The notes beneath the pieces were generated by a model. It ran no database searches and was not told the origin of the DNA. It saw only the letters and a program-made list of their open reading frames with translations. From contig OV050030.1 of assembly GCA_920105625.2 (NCBI GenBank), positions 426,734,740-426,798,739 on the forward strand: 64,000 bases of DNA. The letters run 5' to 3'. Made by a program: the position numbers and the translations under genes. Shown in pieces: positions 33,203 to 42,694 of the stretch; position 1 is the stretch's first letter; every line of letters starts with the position of its first letter. The DNA comes from Clusia tigrina. Lineage: Eukaryota; Arthropoda; Insecta; Diptera; Clusiidae.

Positions 33203-35071
33203 ATGTGGTGCCGCAGAGTGAAAATATTCCTGCTTTTAATAGTATTCAAAGCTCCGAGAGAAACTTTGGCGAAGATAATCCATAATCAGGACGCGACAGA
33301 AACTGAGTCTACGGTCACAAAATTTATGTTCCATTTGAAAAGCGAACAAAGATATTCCAGTCTACTGGTGGAAAACTGTGAAAGTGTCACCTCCATCGAA
33401 GCCGCACTACTTACAGATGAGACAGCAGCGGTTCTGTTGACGAAGACGCAGTACAATCTTTATTTTAGAGCCCACTACAATACCAAAATCTTAGCCATCT
33501 TGTGCCTGAGAAGCGGTACAGAATGGTCAGCAGCCCTGAATGGCCTGGCTGGGCACTTGCAACACATGCGCGACACCCGAGTGGTGCTCATTTTGAATAC
33601 AACCGAAGACAACTTGGACTACAGCAGGGATTTGGAAGATTGTTTCAAGTTTTGTGCGTCTTTGAAGATGTTGAATGTGGTGGCCGTGTTGGCAGACTTC
33701 GCAGCCACTCGCTCTGTTTACGGCTTCGAAAACTTTCCCAAATTTCTGCTGATGCAGCGCAAGTTTTCAGAGGAAGTCGTATACGAGTATTTTCCCAATA
33801 AAGTTCGGAATCTTAGAGGTTTCCCACTATATACCTTACCTGACCAAAATGAACCACGATCATTTCTGTACAGAGATAAGTACGGCAAATTGCAATTATC
33901 TGGCACCATTGGCAAACTGATGCAAACGTTTGCAGCCACCATCAATGCCACGCTAACGTTTCCTTTTCCCATTGATATTGGCGACAGTATTTACTTTAGA
34001 TATTTACAGAACTTCACCAACGGCGGCATCATTGACATAGCCACCAGCTTAGGCAGTCCACAAGGCCAGGTTTCCTCCCATCAGTTCGCGGCTATTGTGG
34101 AGTTCTCCTCTTGGATGGTCATGTTGCCGGTGGAGCCGTTTCTCGAGGTGCATGAACTGTTCTTACTCATATTGAGATCGGATTTTGTGCTCTACCTGAT
34201 TGCAGGCTCGGTTTGTCTCTCCGTGCTCCTAACCATCTTTCGACAGCAGCTCAGACAGATCAAAGTGAATTTCTGGTTCGATTTGCTGCTCAATGATAAA
34301 TGCCTGCGAGGCATTCTGGCGCAGTCCATTCCCATGGACGCACACACCAATTTCAAAATCAGTTGCATTTTTGTAATGATTCTGATTATGGGCATCTTGG
34401 CGAGCTCCTTATACGGCGCTCAATTGCAGGCGTTCCTCACGGAACCACCAACGCAGCACCACATAAACACCTTCGAGGATCTGTTGGGTACAAAACTGAA
34501 AATCCTTATCGGTATGCAGGAGGTGGATCTCATAAGTTCCGTTAAGAGCGAGCTGTTCTGGGAACGCTACCAGAGTTGCTTTGACATCATTGCATCGTGG
34601 TCGGAGTTCATGGAGAGGCGCCAGTCACTGAACACCTCGCGAGCCTACGTTGTCACAACAACATTGTGGCCTATTATTGAACAGCAGCAGGCGAACTTTC
34701 AGCGGAAACTCTTTCGCATTAGTCCCGGCCTGATTCTGGATAAGATGGTCCTGTTTTCAATGGCTTTAAACGAGAACACGATTTACAAGCCCATGTTGAA
34801 CAGGTTTGTGCAGCACATGCACGAGGGTGGCCTGATGCAGCACTGGCGGACGATGACCTTCTTCGATATGGTGGCAAATGGAAAGACATCCCTGACAGAT
34901 TTAAGCACTGGGCGCCATTATGACGGCATGGCGATGAGGGATTTTTACTGGGTGTGGTGGATGTACGCCGTGGCGGTAGTAGTCAGCTTTCTGTGCTTTC
35001 TGATCGAGTTGATAGTTTATAAGTGGAAGAAGATTCATACAGAAAACGTGTTCAAGTTAGGAGAGATTTGA
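33203..35071 (+). CDS. Divergent ionotropic receptor, gene B (unit 1), intact, 622 aa
   Basis: Same subfamily and expected role as gene A. The ATG at 33203 starts a signal peptide with core VKIFLLLIVF (6-15). S1 phrases: LPDQNEPRSFLYRD (212-225) and ATINATLTFPFP (245-256). TM1 about 329-346, pore segment NDKCLRGILAQSI (364-376), TM2 about 386-411, S2 with TLWPIIEQQQANFQRKLF (487-504), TM3 about 581-606. It differs from A by 'NFPKFLLMQRKFSEEVVYEYFP', with two extra residues before the S1 phrase. A poly(A) signal AATAAA lies at 35128-35133, 57 bases past the stop. The unit 2 copy differs at only two residues. Confidence 0.95.
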   Translation: MWCRRVKIFLLLIVFKAPRETLAKIIHNQDATETESTVTKFMFHLKSEQRYSSLLVENCESVTSIEAALLTDETAAVLLTKTQYNLYFRAHYNTKILAILCLRSGTEWSAALNGLAGHLQHMRDTRVVLILNTTEDNLDYSRDLEDCFKFCASLKMLNVVAVLADFAATRSVYGFENFPKFLLMQRKFSEEVVYEYFPNKVRNLRGFPLYTLPDQNEPRSFLYRDKYGKLQLSGTIGKLMQTFAATINATLTFPFPIDIGDSIYFRYLQNFTNGGIIDIATSLGSPQGQVSSHQFAAIVEFSSWMVMLPVEPFLEVHELFLLILRSDFVLYLIAGSVCLSVLLTIFRQQLRQIKVNFWFDLLLNDKCLRGILAQSIPMDAHTNFKISCIFVMILIMGILASSLYGAQLQAFLTEPPTQHHINTFEDLLGTKLKILIGMQEVDLISSVKSELFWERYQSCFDIIASWSEFMERRQSLNTSRAYVVTTTLWPIIEQQQANFQRKLFRISPGLILDKMVLFSMALNENTIYKPMLNRFVQHMHEGGLMQHWRTMTFFDMVANGKTSLTDLSTGRHYDGMAMRDFYWVWWMYAVAVVVSFLCFLIELIVYKWKKIHTENVFKLGEI

Positions 35072-35615
35072 TTCTAAGATCCAATTAAAGAGCAGTCGTT
35101 GGTGGTGGAAAGTTCCAAAATACTTGAAATAAAATTGGTCAAAATATGCTCTGAGTTTTTTATTTTTTTTATGTGAAGGGACAATATTCAACAGAATTAT
35201 AATCTGGCATATCCTCCTCCATTTCGCGCAGGATAGGTAAAGGAATAATGAACAAAAAGCGATTCGATGCTCCTTCCTCTATTCATATGAGGGTAAATTA
35301 TGTGGTGTGAACACAAAGAGAGGTTGTTAGGAAGTTCTGCTCCCCCACATACGATTAGGCTTCCGCATTCACCTTCCGCTGAACAACAAAGGAAGCAACG
35401 AAATAGTTCAATAATGAGTGGGTCGGGTCCTGTGATAAAGAACAATTCCGTATTAAGGAAACTATGCAAATATGACGAAGCAATTCTCTCAAAGAAGATG
35501 GGTAATTTTCCTAATTGGACCAATTAACAGAATATTCAGCATAAAGGTCCACTTGAACTCCACTACCAACGCATTTGAGCTCCAAAATTGTCGACTGAAA
35601 GTCCAGTTTTGCAGA
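35072..35615. other. B-C intergenic spacer with B poly(A) signal
   Basis: Holds AATAAA at 35128-35133 for gene B and a T-rich tract at 35156-35171. The remainder must contain the promoter of gene C, but no TATA box is obvious. Confidence 0.55.
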
Positions 35616-37472
35616 ATGTGGCACTTGGAGATTAAAATATTGACTCTATTACTAATAATGGAAAATCCATCAGAGGCAGTGGCGCAGCTGTTGGTCAACC
35701 AAAGCGATGTTGAGGCGGAATCCGTCGTCTCGAAATTTTTGATGGTGTTACAGGCTCAGCAGCGTTTTTCGACTCTATTGCTTGATGATTGCCAAGGCGT
35801 AAAAATTGTAGAAGCAGGCTTAAGTGACAATTTGAAGATACCGATTTTGTTGTTGGAACCACACCAAGACCTGTATCTGAGAGGACTGTACAACAGTGAA
35901 GTGTTAGCCATCTTGTGCCTGAAGAGCGGTGCAGAAGCGCTGACGGCATTGAATGGCCTGGCTAACCACTTGCATCACATGCGAGAGACTCGCGTACTGC
36001 TGCACTTAAACACAACTGAGGAAGAGTTGGTGCATGAGGACCTTTTGGAAGATTACTTCAAGTACAGTGCCTCATTAAAGATGTTGAATGTTGTGGCAGT
36101 GCTGGCGGACTTCGAATATACTCGCTCCATTTACGGCTTTGACAACTTCCCACAATACGTGCTGACCCAGCAGAAGTTTTGTAGTGAAGGTGTCTTCTTC
36201 CCAGATAAAGTGCACAACCTCGGTGGTTACCCACTCTACACGCTACCGGACCAAAATGAGCCCAGATCGTTTTTATACAAGGATCAGAATGGAACTTTGC
36301 AATTGTCTGGAACCATTGGCAAATTGATGTTGACATTTGCAGCTACAATCAACGCCACCCTGACGTATCCGTATCCCATTCAAATTGGCAATGGCTTCTA
36401 TCTCAGAGAACTACTGAACTACACAGGCACTGATGTTATTGACATTGGAACAGGTTTAGCTAGTCCCAGACGAATCGTGCATATGTATGAGTTTGGTCCA
36501 GTTGTGGAAATCGCCACGTGGATGGTGATGCTTCCGGTGGAGCCGTACCTCGAGGTGCACGAACTCTTCTTGCTAATACTGCGTTCCGATTTTGTGCACT
36601 ACTTGATTGTAGTCTCGGTTTGTCTGTCCATTCTGCTCACCTTGCTTCGCAAGCAGCTGACACAGATCAAAATTAACTTCTGGTTCGATTTGCTGCTCAA
36701 TGACAAATGTTTGCGCGGAGTTCTGGCGCAGTCATTTCCCATGGACGCACACACCAGCTTCAAAATCAATTGTATCTTGGTACTCATCCTGATTGTGGGT
36801 ATTTTGACGAGCACCCTCTACAGCGCCCAGTTGCAGGCATTCCTCACCGAACCGCCAACACAGAAGCGCATAAATACCTTCGCCGATTTACTCGGAACAA
36901 AGTTGAAGGTTCTGATGGACGAGAGTGAGGTTGACGGAATAATGTCGCGGTTGACTCCTGAATTGTGGGAGAAGTATCTACCTTCTTTTGATATTATATC
37001 CTCTTGGCCGGAATTTACGCGGAGACGGCAGTCGCTGAACGTCTCACGTGCCTACGTCGTGACAACATCACTGTGGCCTATTATTGAGCAGCAACAGGCC
37101 ACCTTCCAACGGAAGCTCTTTCGCGTCAGTGAGGACATGGTAATTGATAGGATGGTATTTTTCTCGATGCCACTACATGAGAATTCGATTTATAAACCCA
37201 TAGTCGAGAAATTTGTGCATCGTGTCCATGACGCCGGTTTGTTGGATCACTGGCGCATCATGACCTTCTTCGATATGGTGGCAAATGGAAAGATGTTCTT
37301 AACCGATTTAAGCACTGGGCGACATTACGATGGCATGATGGTGAAGGACTTTTACTGGGTGGGGTGGATGTACGTGGTAGCGGTGCTAGTAAGCTTCTCG
37401 TGCTTTCTTGGCGAGATATCATTCCAGAGAAGGCAGAGTGTTCGGAGTTTAGAAAGAGATTTTATTGATTAG
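35616..37472 (+). CDS. Divergent ionotropic receptor, gene C (unit 1), intact, 618 aa
   Basis: Third plus-strand member of the A/B/C subfamily. An upstream in-frame ATG exists at 35472, but the ATG at 35616 (MWHLEIKILTLLLI) begins the peptide that aligns with the signal peptides of B and G, so it is chosen. S1 has LPDQNEPRSFLYKD and ATINATLTYPYP. TM1 is FVHYLIVVSVCLSILLTLL, the pore segment NDKCLRGVLAQSF, TM2 ends LQAFLTEPPTQK, and TM3 is FYWVGWMYVVAVLVSFSCFL. AATAAA at 37515-37520 follows the stop by 43 bases and overlaps the 3' end of the convergent gene D. Part of S1 (about 36208-36390) is nearly identical in DNA to gene A. Confidence 0.94.
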   Translation: MWHLEIKILTLLLIMENPSEAVAQLLVNQSDVEAESVVSKFLMVLQAQQRFSTLLLDDCQGVKIVEAGLSDNLKIPILLLEPHQDLYLRGLYNSEVLAILCLKSGAEALTALNGLANHLHHMRETRVLLHLNTTEEELVHEDLLEDYFKYSASLKMLNVVAVLADFEYTRSIYGFDNFPQYVLTQQKFCSEGVFFPDKVHNLGGYPLYTLPDQNEPRSFLYKDQNGTLQLSGTIGKLMLTFAATINATLTYPYPIQIGNGFYLRELLNYTGTDVIDIGTGLASPRRIVHMYEFGPVVEIATWMVMLPVEPYLEVHELFLLILRSDFVHYLIVVSVCLSILLTLLRKQLTQIKINFWFDLLLNDKCLRGVLAQSFPMDAHTSFKINCILVLILIVGILTSTLYSAQLQAFLTEPPTQKRINTFADLLGTKLKVLMDESEVDGIMSRLTPELWEKYLPSFDIISSWPEFTRRRQSLNVSRAYVVTTSLWPIIEQQQATFQRKLFRVSEDMVIDRMVFFSMPLHENSIYKPIVEKFVHRVHDAGLLDHWRIMTFFDMVANGKMFLTDLSTGRHYDGMMVKDFYWVGWMYVVAVLVSFSCFLGEISFQRRQSVRSLERDFID

Positions 37473-37490
37473 AGAACTGTTTGAACGATA

Positions 37491-37520
37491 TTTATTGAAG
37501 CATGAATTCACAGAAATAAA
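37491..37520. terminator. Crossing poly(A) signals of convergent genes C and D
   Basis: AATAAA for C on the plus strand is at 37515-37520. AATAAA for D on the minus strand is at 37496-37491 (TTTATT on plus). Each signal lies beyond the other in its own direction, so cleavage 10-30 bases downstream would make the two mRNAs complementary over roughly 50-80 bases. The same arrangement is at 52523-52552 in unit 2. Confidence 0.6.
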
Positions 37521-37663
37521 ACAATCTAATCGCACATGAAAGTGGGTGTCCCCGCATCCACTGTAGAATCCTAGGAGTTCGAGTGTGTGTACACGGATTC
37601 CTGAGTTGATACTACGTTCTTGGTAGAAGGAAGCCACTTTTTTGTAAGTTTTGAAAATCAGAA

Positions 37664-39568
37664 TTAAACATTTTTGAGAATTTGTCCAGTTGAAGATAGG
37701 GCCGACCCGAACTCATTGTGCTGTATTTTCCATGTAAGTAGCTCCAACGCTAACGCCAAAACACTGATTCCAACAGACGAGAAATACATGCACCATATCC
37801 AGTAGAAATCCAGAAGCTTTATGGGCCCACCACGTTTCACAACTGCGCTCACATCTCCCAATTCGGTGAAGTTGAGCCTCACCATGTCATAAAAATTCAT
37901 CGAAATCCAAAATTGTTGTAGTCCAGAATCACGCACGTTTAGCAAATGATTTTCTACTAAATCACGATACGGTAAATTTGGCCGAAATGGTAAACCGAAA
38001 CCAATCATCCTCGATAAGCAGAGGTCGTCGCTGAGGTAAAAGAGGGTATTCTGAAAGCACCGTTGCTGCTCATCGAAGACATACCAGCGGATGTCCCTAA
38101 CTGGAAAAAGATTGCGATGTGTTAAAGAGTCACGGATGCTCAGAAACTCGTTGTAGGTATCGACGGATTCAACCAAGTGCGGGTTCAGTGTAATGAAATG
38201 GTCAGGTAATGTCTTCCTTATCAATTTCAATTCATTTGTGGGTATTAAAAATTTAAGTCCCGACGCTTCCACATCGCTGAACTTCCTTAACATTGGCTCC
38301 TTTGATGGGTGAATGAATTGTGATTGGAGATAAGCCTGGTACATGGTGTCGATCATTAGACTTGTAAAAAATATCAGAAAACAGACGAGTTTGGTATTGA
38401 GGCTGGGCTGCTTAACTAACACGAAAGGCTGTCCCAGGAGGCCGCGGATGCTTTTGTCATTGAGCAGCACATTCACGAGAGTGAATTTCTGGCAGGATCT
38501 GTACAGACTGTAAGTCAACATCAATGCGTAAACGATCAGTAGCACTAAGATCACAAGAAGGATGTGTTTCTCTACTATAGCCGTGAATACTTCCTGAATT
38601 GGTATTTGGCGCGGCATAGGGGCCATGAAGCAGTACCGGCCTATTTCGTAAGGATAAGTGAGAGCGGAAAAATTTTTCAAGAAAACTGTTGGTAGGAGAC
38701 CTGCTGCTATATCCAAGGAACCATTGCCTGTGGCTTGACTCAAAACTTCAAAATTCGTGACTTCTCCAATCACTAAAGGAAATTTGAACTTCAAGGTGGC
38801 ATTGTGCGTCTCGGCAAATGTTGTGATTAGCTTCCCCACATATCCCTCAAGTTTTGGTTGCCCTCTGGCATCAAAGGATATCATGGAGACAGGTGGATAT
38901 TGACTCGGGTAGGTAGATATGACGTCCCCGTACATGTTCATGAATTGATTTTCATAGAGTCCATCTGAGGCATTCAGAAGCTTCCTTTCATAGAGCCGCT
39001 CACTTGGTGGGTAATTGCGGCATCTATTGTACTCGTAAGTGATCCGGCCTCCAGGGTCCGCAATGATGAATAAAATGTTGTAGATATCAAAGGAAAAGAA
39101 ATCTGCGCATAAATGCTGAGCTTGTTCTCCATTCTGAGCCGTCCTATCGAGGTCTAAGTAGAGGAGATGTCTCGCGTTTTGAAGTCCTTGGCGCACACTC
39201 CAGTATTCGGCTGTAGCAAGAGAACGAGTCTGGCAGACCAGTATCAGTACTTCGCTGGAGAATTTGTATTTGTAGTCGTTTGGCTGATTAATTGCGCCTC
39301 TGACCACCAACACCGGCACCTCTATTAGAGGAAGTAAGTCCTCGAATGGACATTTGTGGATATTGGAGTAGTTTGTCGTGTCAAGCAGCACAACTTCGAA
39401 GCTTCGTTGCTCATCAATCCTCCGCAGAAGTTCCATTATGTTGGCTCTTGAGGCTTCCTGACCCCGGTTCACTACGTCGTCGAATGCTGTTGCCGCAGTT
39501 AATTGTCCGGTTAGAACCAGAAGTGCCGCAGCAATTGTGCAACTCCAACTGAGTGTCCTTAGTGCCAT
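37664..39568 (-). CDS. Divergent ionotropic receptor, gene D (unit 1), intact, 634 aa
   Basis: Member of the second IR subfamily (D/E/F). The frame extends upstream to a TTG at 39655, but the ATG at 39568 (MALRTLSWSC...) is aligned with the start of gene E and begins a good signal peptide (TIAAALLVLTG, 11-21). N-terminal domain about 30-220; S1 with KLEGYVGKLITTFAETHNATL (split around 239-259); TM1 about 335-353 (LLVILVLLIVYALMLTYSL); pore NDKSIRGLLGQPF (370-382); TM2 about 392-414; S2 with FSDVEASGLKFLIP (430-443); TM3 about 587-612. It is convergent with C (191 bases between stops). Its first ~290 residues are almost identical to those of E while later parts differ, a sign of gene conversion. 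Confidence 0.94.
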   Translation of the reverse strand: MALRTLSWSCTIAAALLVLTGQLTAATAFDDVVNRGQEASRANIMELLRRIDEQRSFEVVLLDTTNYSNIHKCPFEDLLPLIEVPVLVVRGAINQPNDYKYKFSSEVLILVCQTRSLATAEYWSVRQGLQNARHLLYLDLDRTAQNGEQAQHLCADFFSFDIYNILFIIADPGGRITYEYNRCRNYPPSERLYERKLLNASDGLYENQFMNMYGDVISTYPSQYPPVSMISFDARGQPKLEGYVGKLITTFAETHNATLKFKFPLVIGEVTNFEVLSQATGNGSLDIAAGLLPTVFLKNFSALTYPYEIGRYCFMAPMPRQIPIQEVFTAIVEKHILLVILVLLIVYALMLTYSLYRSCQKFTLVNVLLNDKSIRGLLGQPFVLVKQPSLNTKLVCFLIFFTSLMIDTMYQAYLQSQFIHPSKEPMLRKFSDVEASGLKFLIPTNELKLIRKTLPDHFITLNPHLVESVDTYNEFLSIRDSLTHRNLFPVRDIRWYVFDEQQRCFQNTLFYLSDDLCLSRMIGFGLPFRPNLPYRDLVENHLLNVRDSGLQQFWISMNFYDMVRLNFTELGDVSAVVKRGGPIKLLDFYWIWCMYFSSVGISVLALALELLTWKIQHNEFGSALSSTGQILKNV

Positions 39569-40461
39569 GATTAGACTGGAATTTAGAGTAACCGCTGTCA
39601 AGCGACATTGTCGCCATTCACTCGGGCAAAATTGCTTTACTCGTATGTCGAACAAATTTTTCGAAAGACGATGTAAACGGTTAAGATAAGCATATTCCGT
39701 TTTGTTTTCACGGCCGTGTCCACTCTAACAGGTTGCGTGCTTGTCCTCACGCCGATTGTAAACACACGATTTGTTGTTGCAGATATCGTGCAACATGTTA
39801 CCGGCAACCCACACGACCCGTGCATGAGTCGGAGAGAACCTTTGAAGGGGTTTCGTTGTTGCGTTGTGTACTTCATAGTGTGCGACGGATACGGGAAGGA
39901 CTGTTGGAATTATGTCCCCGGCGACTGTCGTTTTTGCAGTCCCAGTAGGAAAAAGGTAAGTAAGCAGTGGATCTAGTCAAGTGGCCCAATATAGGCTCCC
40001 AATATAGAGCGACTTGATACCATTACCCTGCCATGATTATTTTCTGCGTGACTACTTGAGTCGCAGCAGCAATTGTCTCTTAGGAGACCGGCATTGCACG
40101 GTTTATTGGCCCAGTTGATCGCAGAAATGGTGAAAGATTGGACTGGGCGAATGAGCTGCGTCAGTGAAATAATTGTCACAGATTAAAGGGAAAAATTTAT
40201 CTTTCTCATGAAAATGAAATTCTGAAAGAACATTTATTTAAAAATAATTTATTATTAATTATTTTAACGATTAAAAAAATGGTTGAAATGATCTTCCAAG
40301 ATGTTTCCTTGAGACCGAAGATCCGCATACAAGTTATTTTAAAGAGAACCACATTTTTGAGTGCTGGCGTGTATTTGTAATGTGAAAAGCAATCGAAGAG
40401 ATAAGTGCAGGTCTTTCATTTGCTGTGATTGCAAACTGACTACAGTCCAAAATAGGATGGA
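39569..40461. other. D upstream / E downstream spacer
   Basis: Holds the promoter of D and the 3' end of E, both on the minus strand. A plus-strand frame (39716-39976) ends near a strong donor-like GGTAAGTAAG at 39954 and has an acceptor-like TCTAACAG at 39723-39730. I have no independent reason to call it an exon. AT-rich sequence at 40205-40280. Confidence 0.4.
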
Positions 40462-42438
40462 TCAATTTATCCAAAATCCTCTACCGGAATCTTTACTATT
40501 ATCAGCACTTACGATAACGACGTTCTGAAGTATGCTTTTTCGGTTCGTCCTTCGCTGCCGTTCACTTCGACATCTGTGCTTATATGCTCGTAGAGCAGCC
40601 CTCTGCAGGATCTCGCAGGCGAACGCCGCAACACATATTCCTGTGCATATGAAGTACAGACGCCATATCCAGTAAAAGTCCCGCATGGTTATCGACTCAC
40701 TGTCTATCTCAACGTAGCTCAAATCTATTAAGTCGGTGAAGTTTAGCCTCACCATGTCGAAGAGATTCATGGACATCCAGAACTGTTGTAGCCCAAAATC
40801 GCGCGCTTGCAGCAAATGGTGTTCAAATAGGTCGCGGTAAGGCAAATTGCGGCGGATAGGCACGCTAAGCTGAAGGAACTCATCTAGGCACATATTATTG
40901 CTGAAGTAGAACAGTCTCTTCTGGAAGCACTGCTGCTGTTGCTCGTAGACTTCCCAACGTACCTCTTCAACAGGATACATGTAGCGTGAATTGAAGGAGT
41001 TACGAGTTGTCAGAAATTCGTTGTAGTCATCGGTGACCACAACTAGATGGGGGTTACGCGCCATAAAACTTTCCGGCTTGAACATTTGAACCAAGTTAAA
41101 TTCATACGACGGCAAAAAGAAGTGTAGTCCCGATGCTTCCACATCACTGAATGTCTTTACCATAGGCTCCTTTGGAGGATGAATTAGGAAAGTTTGCAGG
41201 AACGCCTGGTACATGGTATTCATCATTAGACTCGCATAGAAGATGAGCAAACAGATGAGTTTAGTATTGAGGCTGGGCTGCGCAACTAACACGAAAGACT
41301 GACCCAGCAGGCCGCGGATGCTTTTGTCATTGAGCAGCACATTCACGAGAGTGAATTTCTGGCAGGATCTGTGCAGACTGTAGGTCAACATCAATGCGTA
41401 AACGATCAGTAGCACTAGAATTACCACCAGGATGGGGATCTTTACAATAGCCGTGAAAATTTGATAAATTGGTATTTCCCTAGGCAGAGGAACCATCAGG
41501 CAATAACGGGCCAACTCAAATGGATACGTCGCTTCGTCCAAGCCGTTCGTAACGAATGTTGATGCTAGAGATGCGGCTATATCCAAGGAACCATTGTGTG
41601 CGGCTTCCATTACAATATCTGTATTTACGGCTTCTCCGATTTCTATGGGAAATGCGTACTCCAAGGTGGCATTGTGCATCTCGGCAAATGTTGTGATTAG
41701 CTTCCCCACATATCCCTCAAGTTTTGGTTGCCCTCTGTCATCAAGTGATATCATGGATACAGGCGCATATTGACTCGGGTAGGTAGATATGCCGTCCCCG
41801 TACATGTTCATGAATTGATTTTTAAATAGTCCATCTGAGGCATTCAGAAGCTTCCTTTCATAGAGCCGCTCACTTGATGGGTACTTGCGGCATCTATTGT
41901 ACTCGTACGTGTTCCCGCCTCCAGCGTCTGCCAAGATGAACAAAATGTTGTAGATATCAAAGGAAAATAAATCTGCGCATAACTGCTGAGCTTGTTGTCC
42001 ATTCTGAGCCGTCCTATCGAGGTTTAAGTAGAGAAGATGTCGCGCGTTTTGAAGTCCTTGGCGCACACTCCAGTATTCGGCTGTAGCAAGAGAACGAGTG
42101 TGGCAGACCAGTATCAGTACTTCTCTGGAGAATTTGTATTTGTAGTCGTTTGGCTGATTAATTGCGCCTCTGACCACCAACACCGGCACCTCTATTAGAG
42201 GAAGTAAGTCCTCGAATGGACATTTGTGGATATTGGAGTAGTTTGTCGTGTCAAGCAGCACAACTTCGAAGCTTCGTTGCTCATCAATCCTCCGCAGAAG
42301 TTCCATTATGTTGGCTCTTGAGGCTTCCTGACCCCGGTTCACTACGTCGTCGAATGCTGTTGCCGCAGTTAATTGTCCGGTTAGAACCAGAAGTGCCGCA
42401 GCAATTGTGCAACTCCAACTGAGTGTCCTTAGTGCCAT
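40462..42438 (-). CDS. Divergent ionotropic receptor, gene E (unit 1), intact, 658 aa
   Basis: Same subfamily as D and the nearest relative of its N-terminal half. ATG at 42438 opens the signal peptide MALRTLSWSCTIAAALL. Layout: N-terminal domain; S1 (GYVGKLITTFAEMHNATLEY); TM1 (ILVVILVLLIVYALMLTYSL); pore NDKSIRGLLGQSF; TM2 with LNTKLICLLIFYASLMMNTM; S2 with FSDVEASGLHFFLP; TM3 (WRLYFICTGICVAAFACEIL), ending near residue 610. It has the longest cytoplasmic tail of the set, strongly basic (KHRCRSERQRRTNRK). Near the end the codons GTAAGT (minus strand, about 40515) resemble a splice donor, so the last ~14 residues might be replaced by splicing. It starts 256 bases from the 3' end of pseudogene F. 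Confidence 0.93.
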   Translation of the reverse strand: MALRTLSWSCTIAAALLVLTGQLTAATAFDDVVNRGQEASRANIMELLRRIDEQRSFEVVLLDTTNYSNIHKCPFEDLLPLIEVPVLVVRGAINQPNDYKYKFSREVLILVCHTRSLATAEYWSVRQGLQNARHLLYLNLDRTAQNGQQAQQLCADLFSFDIYNILFILADAGGGNTYEYNRCRKYPSSERLYERKLLNASDGLFKNQFMNMYGDGISTYPSQYAPVSMISLDDRGQPKLEGYVGKLITTFAEMHNATLEYAFPIEIGEAVNTDIVMEAAHNGSLDIAASLASTFVTNGLDEATYPFELARYCLMVPLPREIPIYQIFTAIVKIPILVVILVLLIVYALMLTYSLHRSCQKFTLVNVLLNDKSIRGLLGQSFVLVAQPSLNTKLICLLIFYASLMMNTMYQAFLQTFLIHPPKEPMVKTFSDVEASGLHFFLPSYEFNLVQMFKPESFMARNPHLVVVTDDYNEFLTTRNSFNSRYMYPVEEVRWEVYEQQQQCFQKRLFYFSNNMCLDEFLQLSVPIRRNLPYRDLFEHHLLQARDFGLQQFWMSMNLFDMVRLNFTDLIDLSYVEIDSESITMRDFYWIWRLYFICTGICVAAFACEILQRAALRAYKHRCRSERQRRTNRKSILQNVVIVSADNSKDSGRGFWIN

Positions 42439-42694
42439 TATTCGACTGAATCACATTGCATTGCTGCAGTGAGAGTTTTTAGCGTGCTGATGGCGATACT
42501 GAAGTGTTGTAGGCGTGGAATGTACGTGACCATGTTGGAACACTCTGTTTTTACAGGCGAAGTTGTCATTAAAAAATACTTACAAAATAACCATTTCAAT
42601 TTCAGTTTTTGTAGGAGTCTGAAGATTTTTATCATGTCGGTGTACTGTGGATACATTCTCCTCGCAAGTAGCGAACTGATTGAAAGATTATGTT

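Noticed and set aside
35472..35615. 48-residue N-terminal extension of gene C from the upstream in-frame ATG
   Set aside because: It would bury the signal peptide seen at 35616, which aligns with genes B and G, and it has no counterpart in the other paralogues.
39569..39655. 29-residue N-terminal extension of gene D
   Set aside because: The extension starts at TTG. The ATG at 39568 aligns with gene E and precedes the signal peptide. The same applies to D copy 2 (54601-54687).
39716..39976. Cys-rich plus-strand open frame in the D-E spacer as a gene
   Set aside because: It starts at GTG. Conservation between units reflects recent duplication only, and the splice-like sites are not enough to support an exon.
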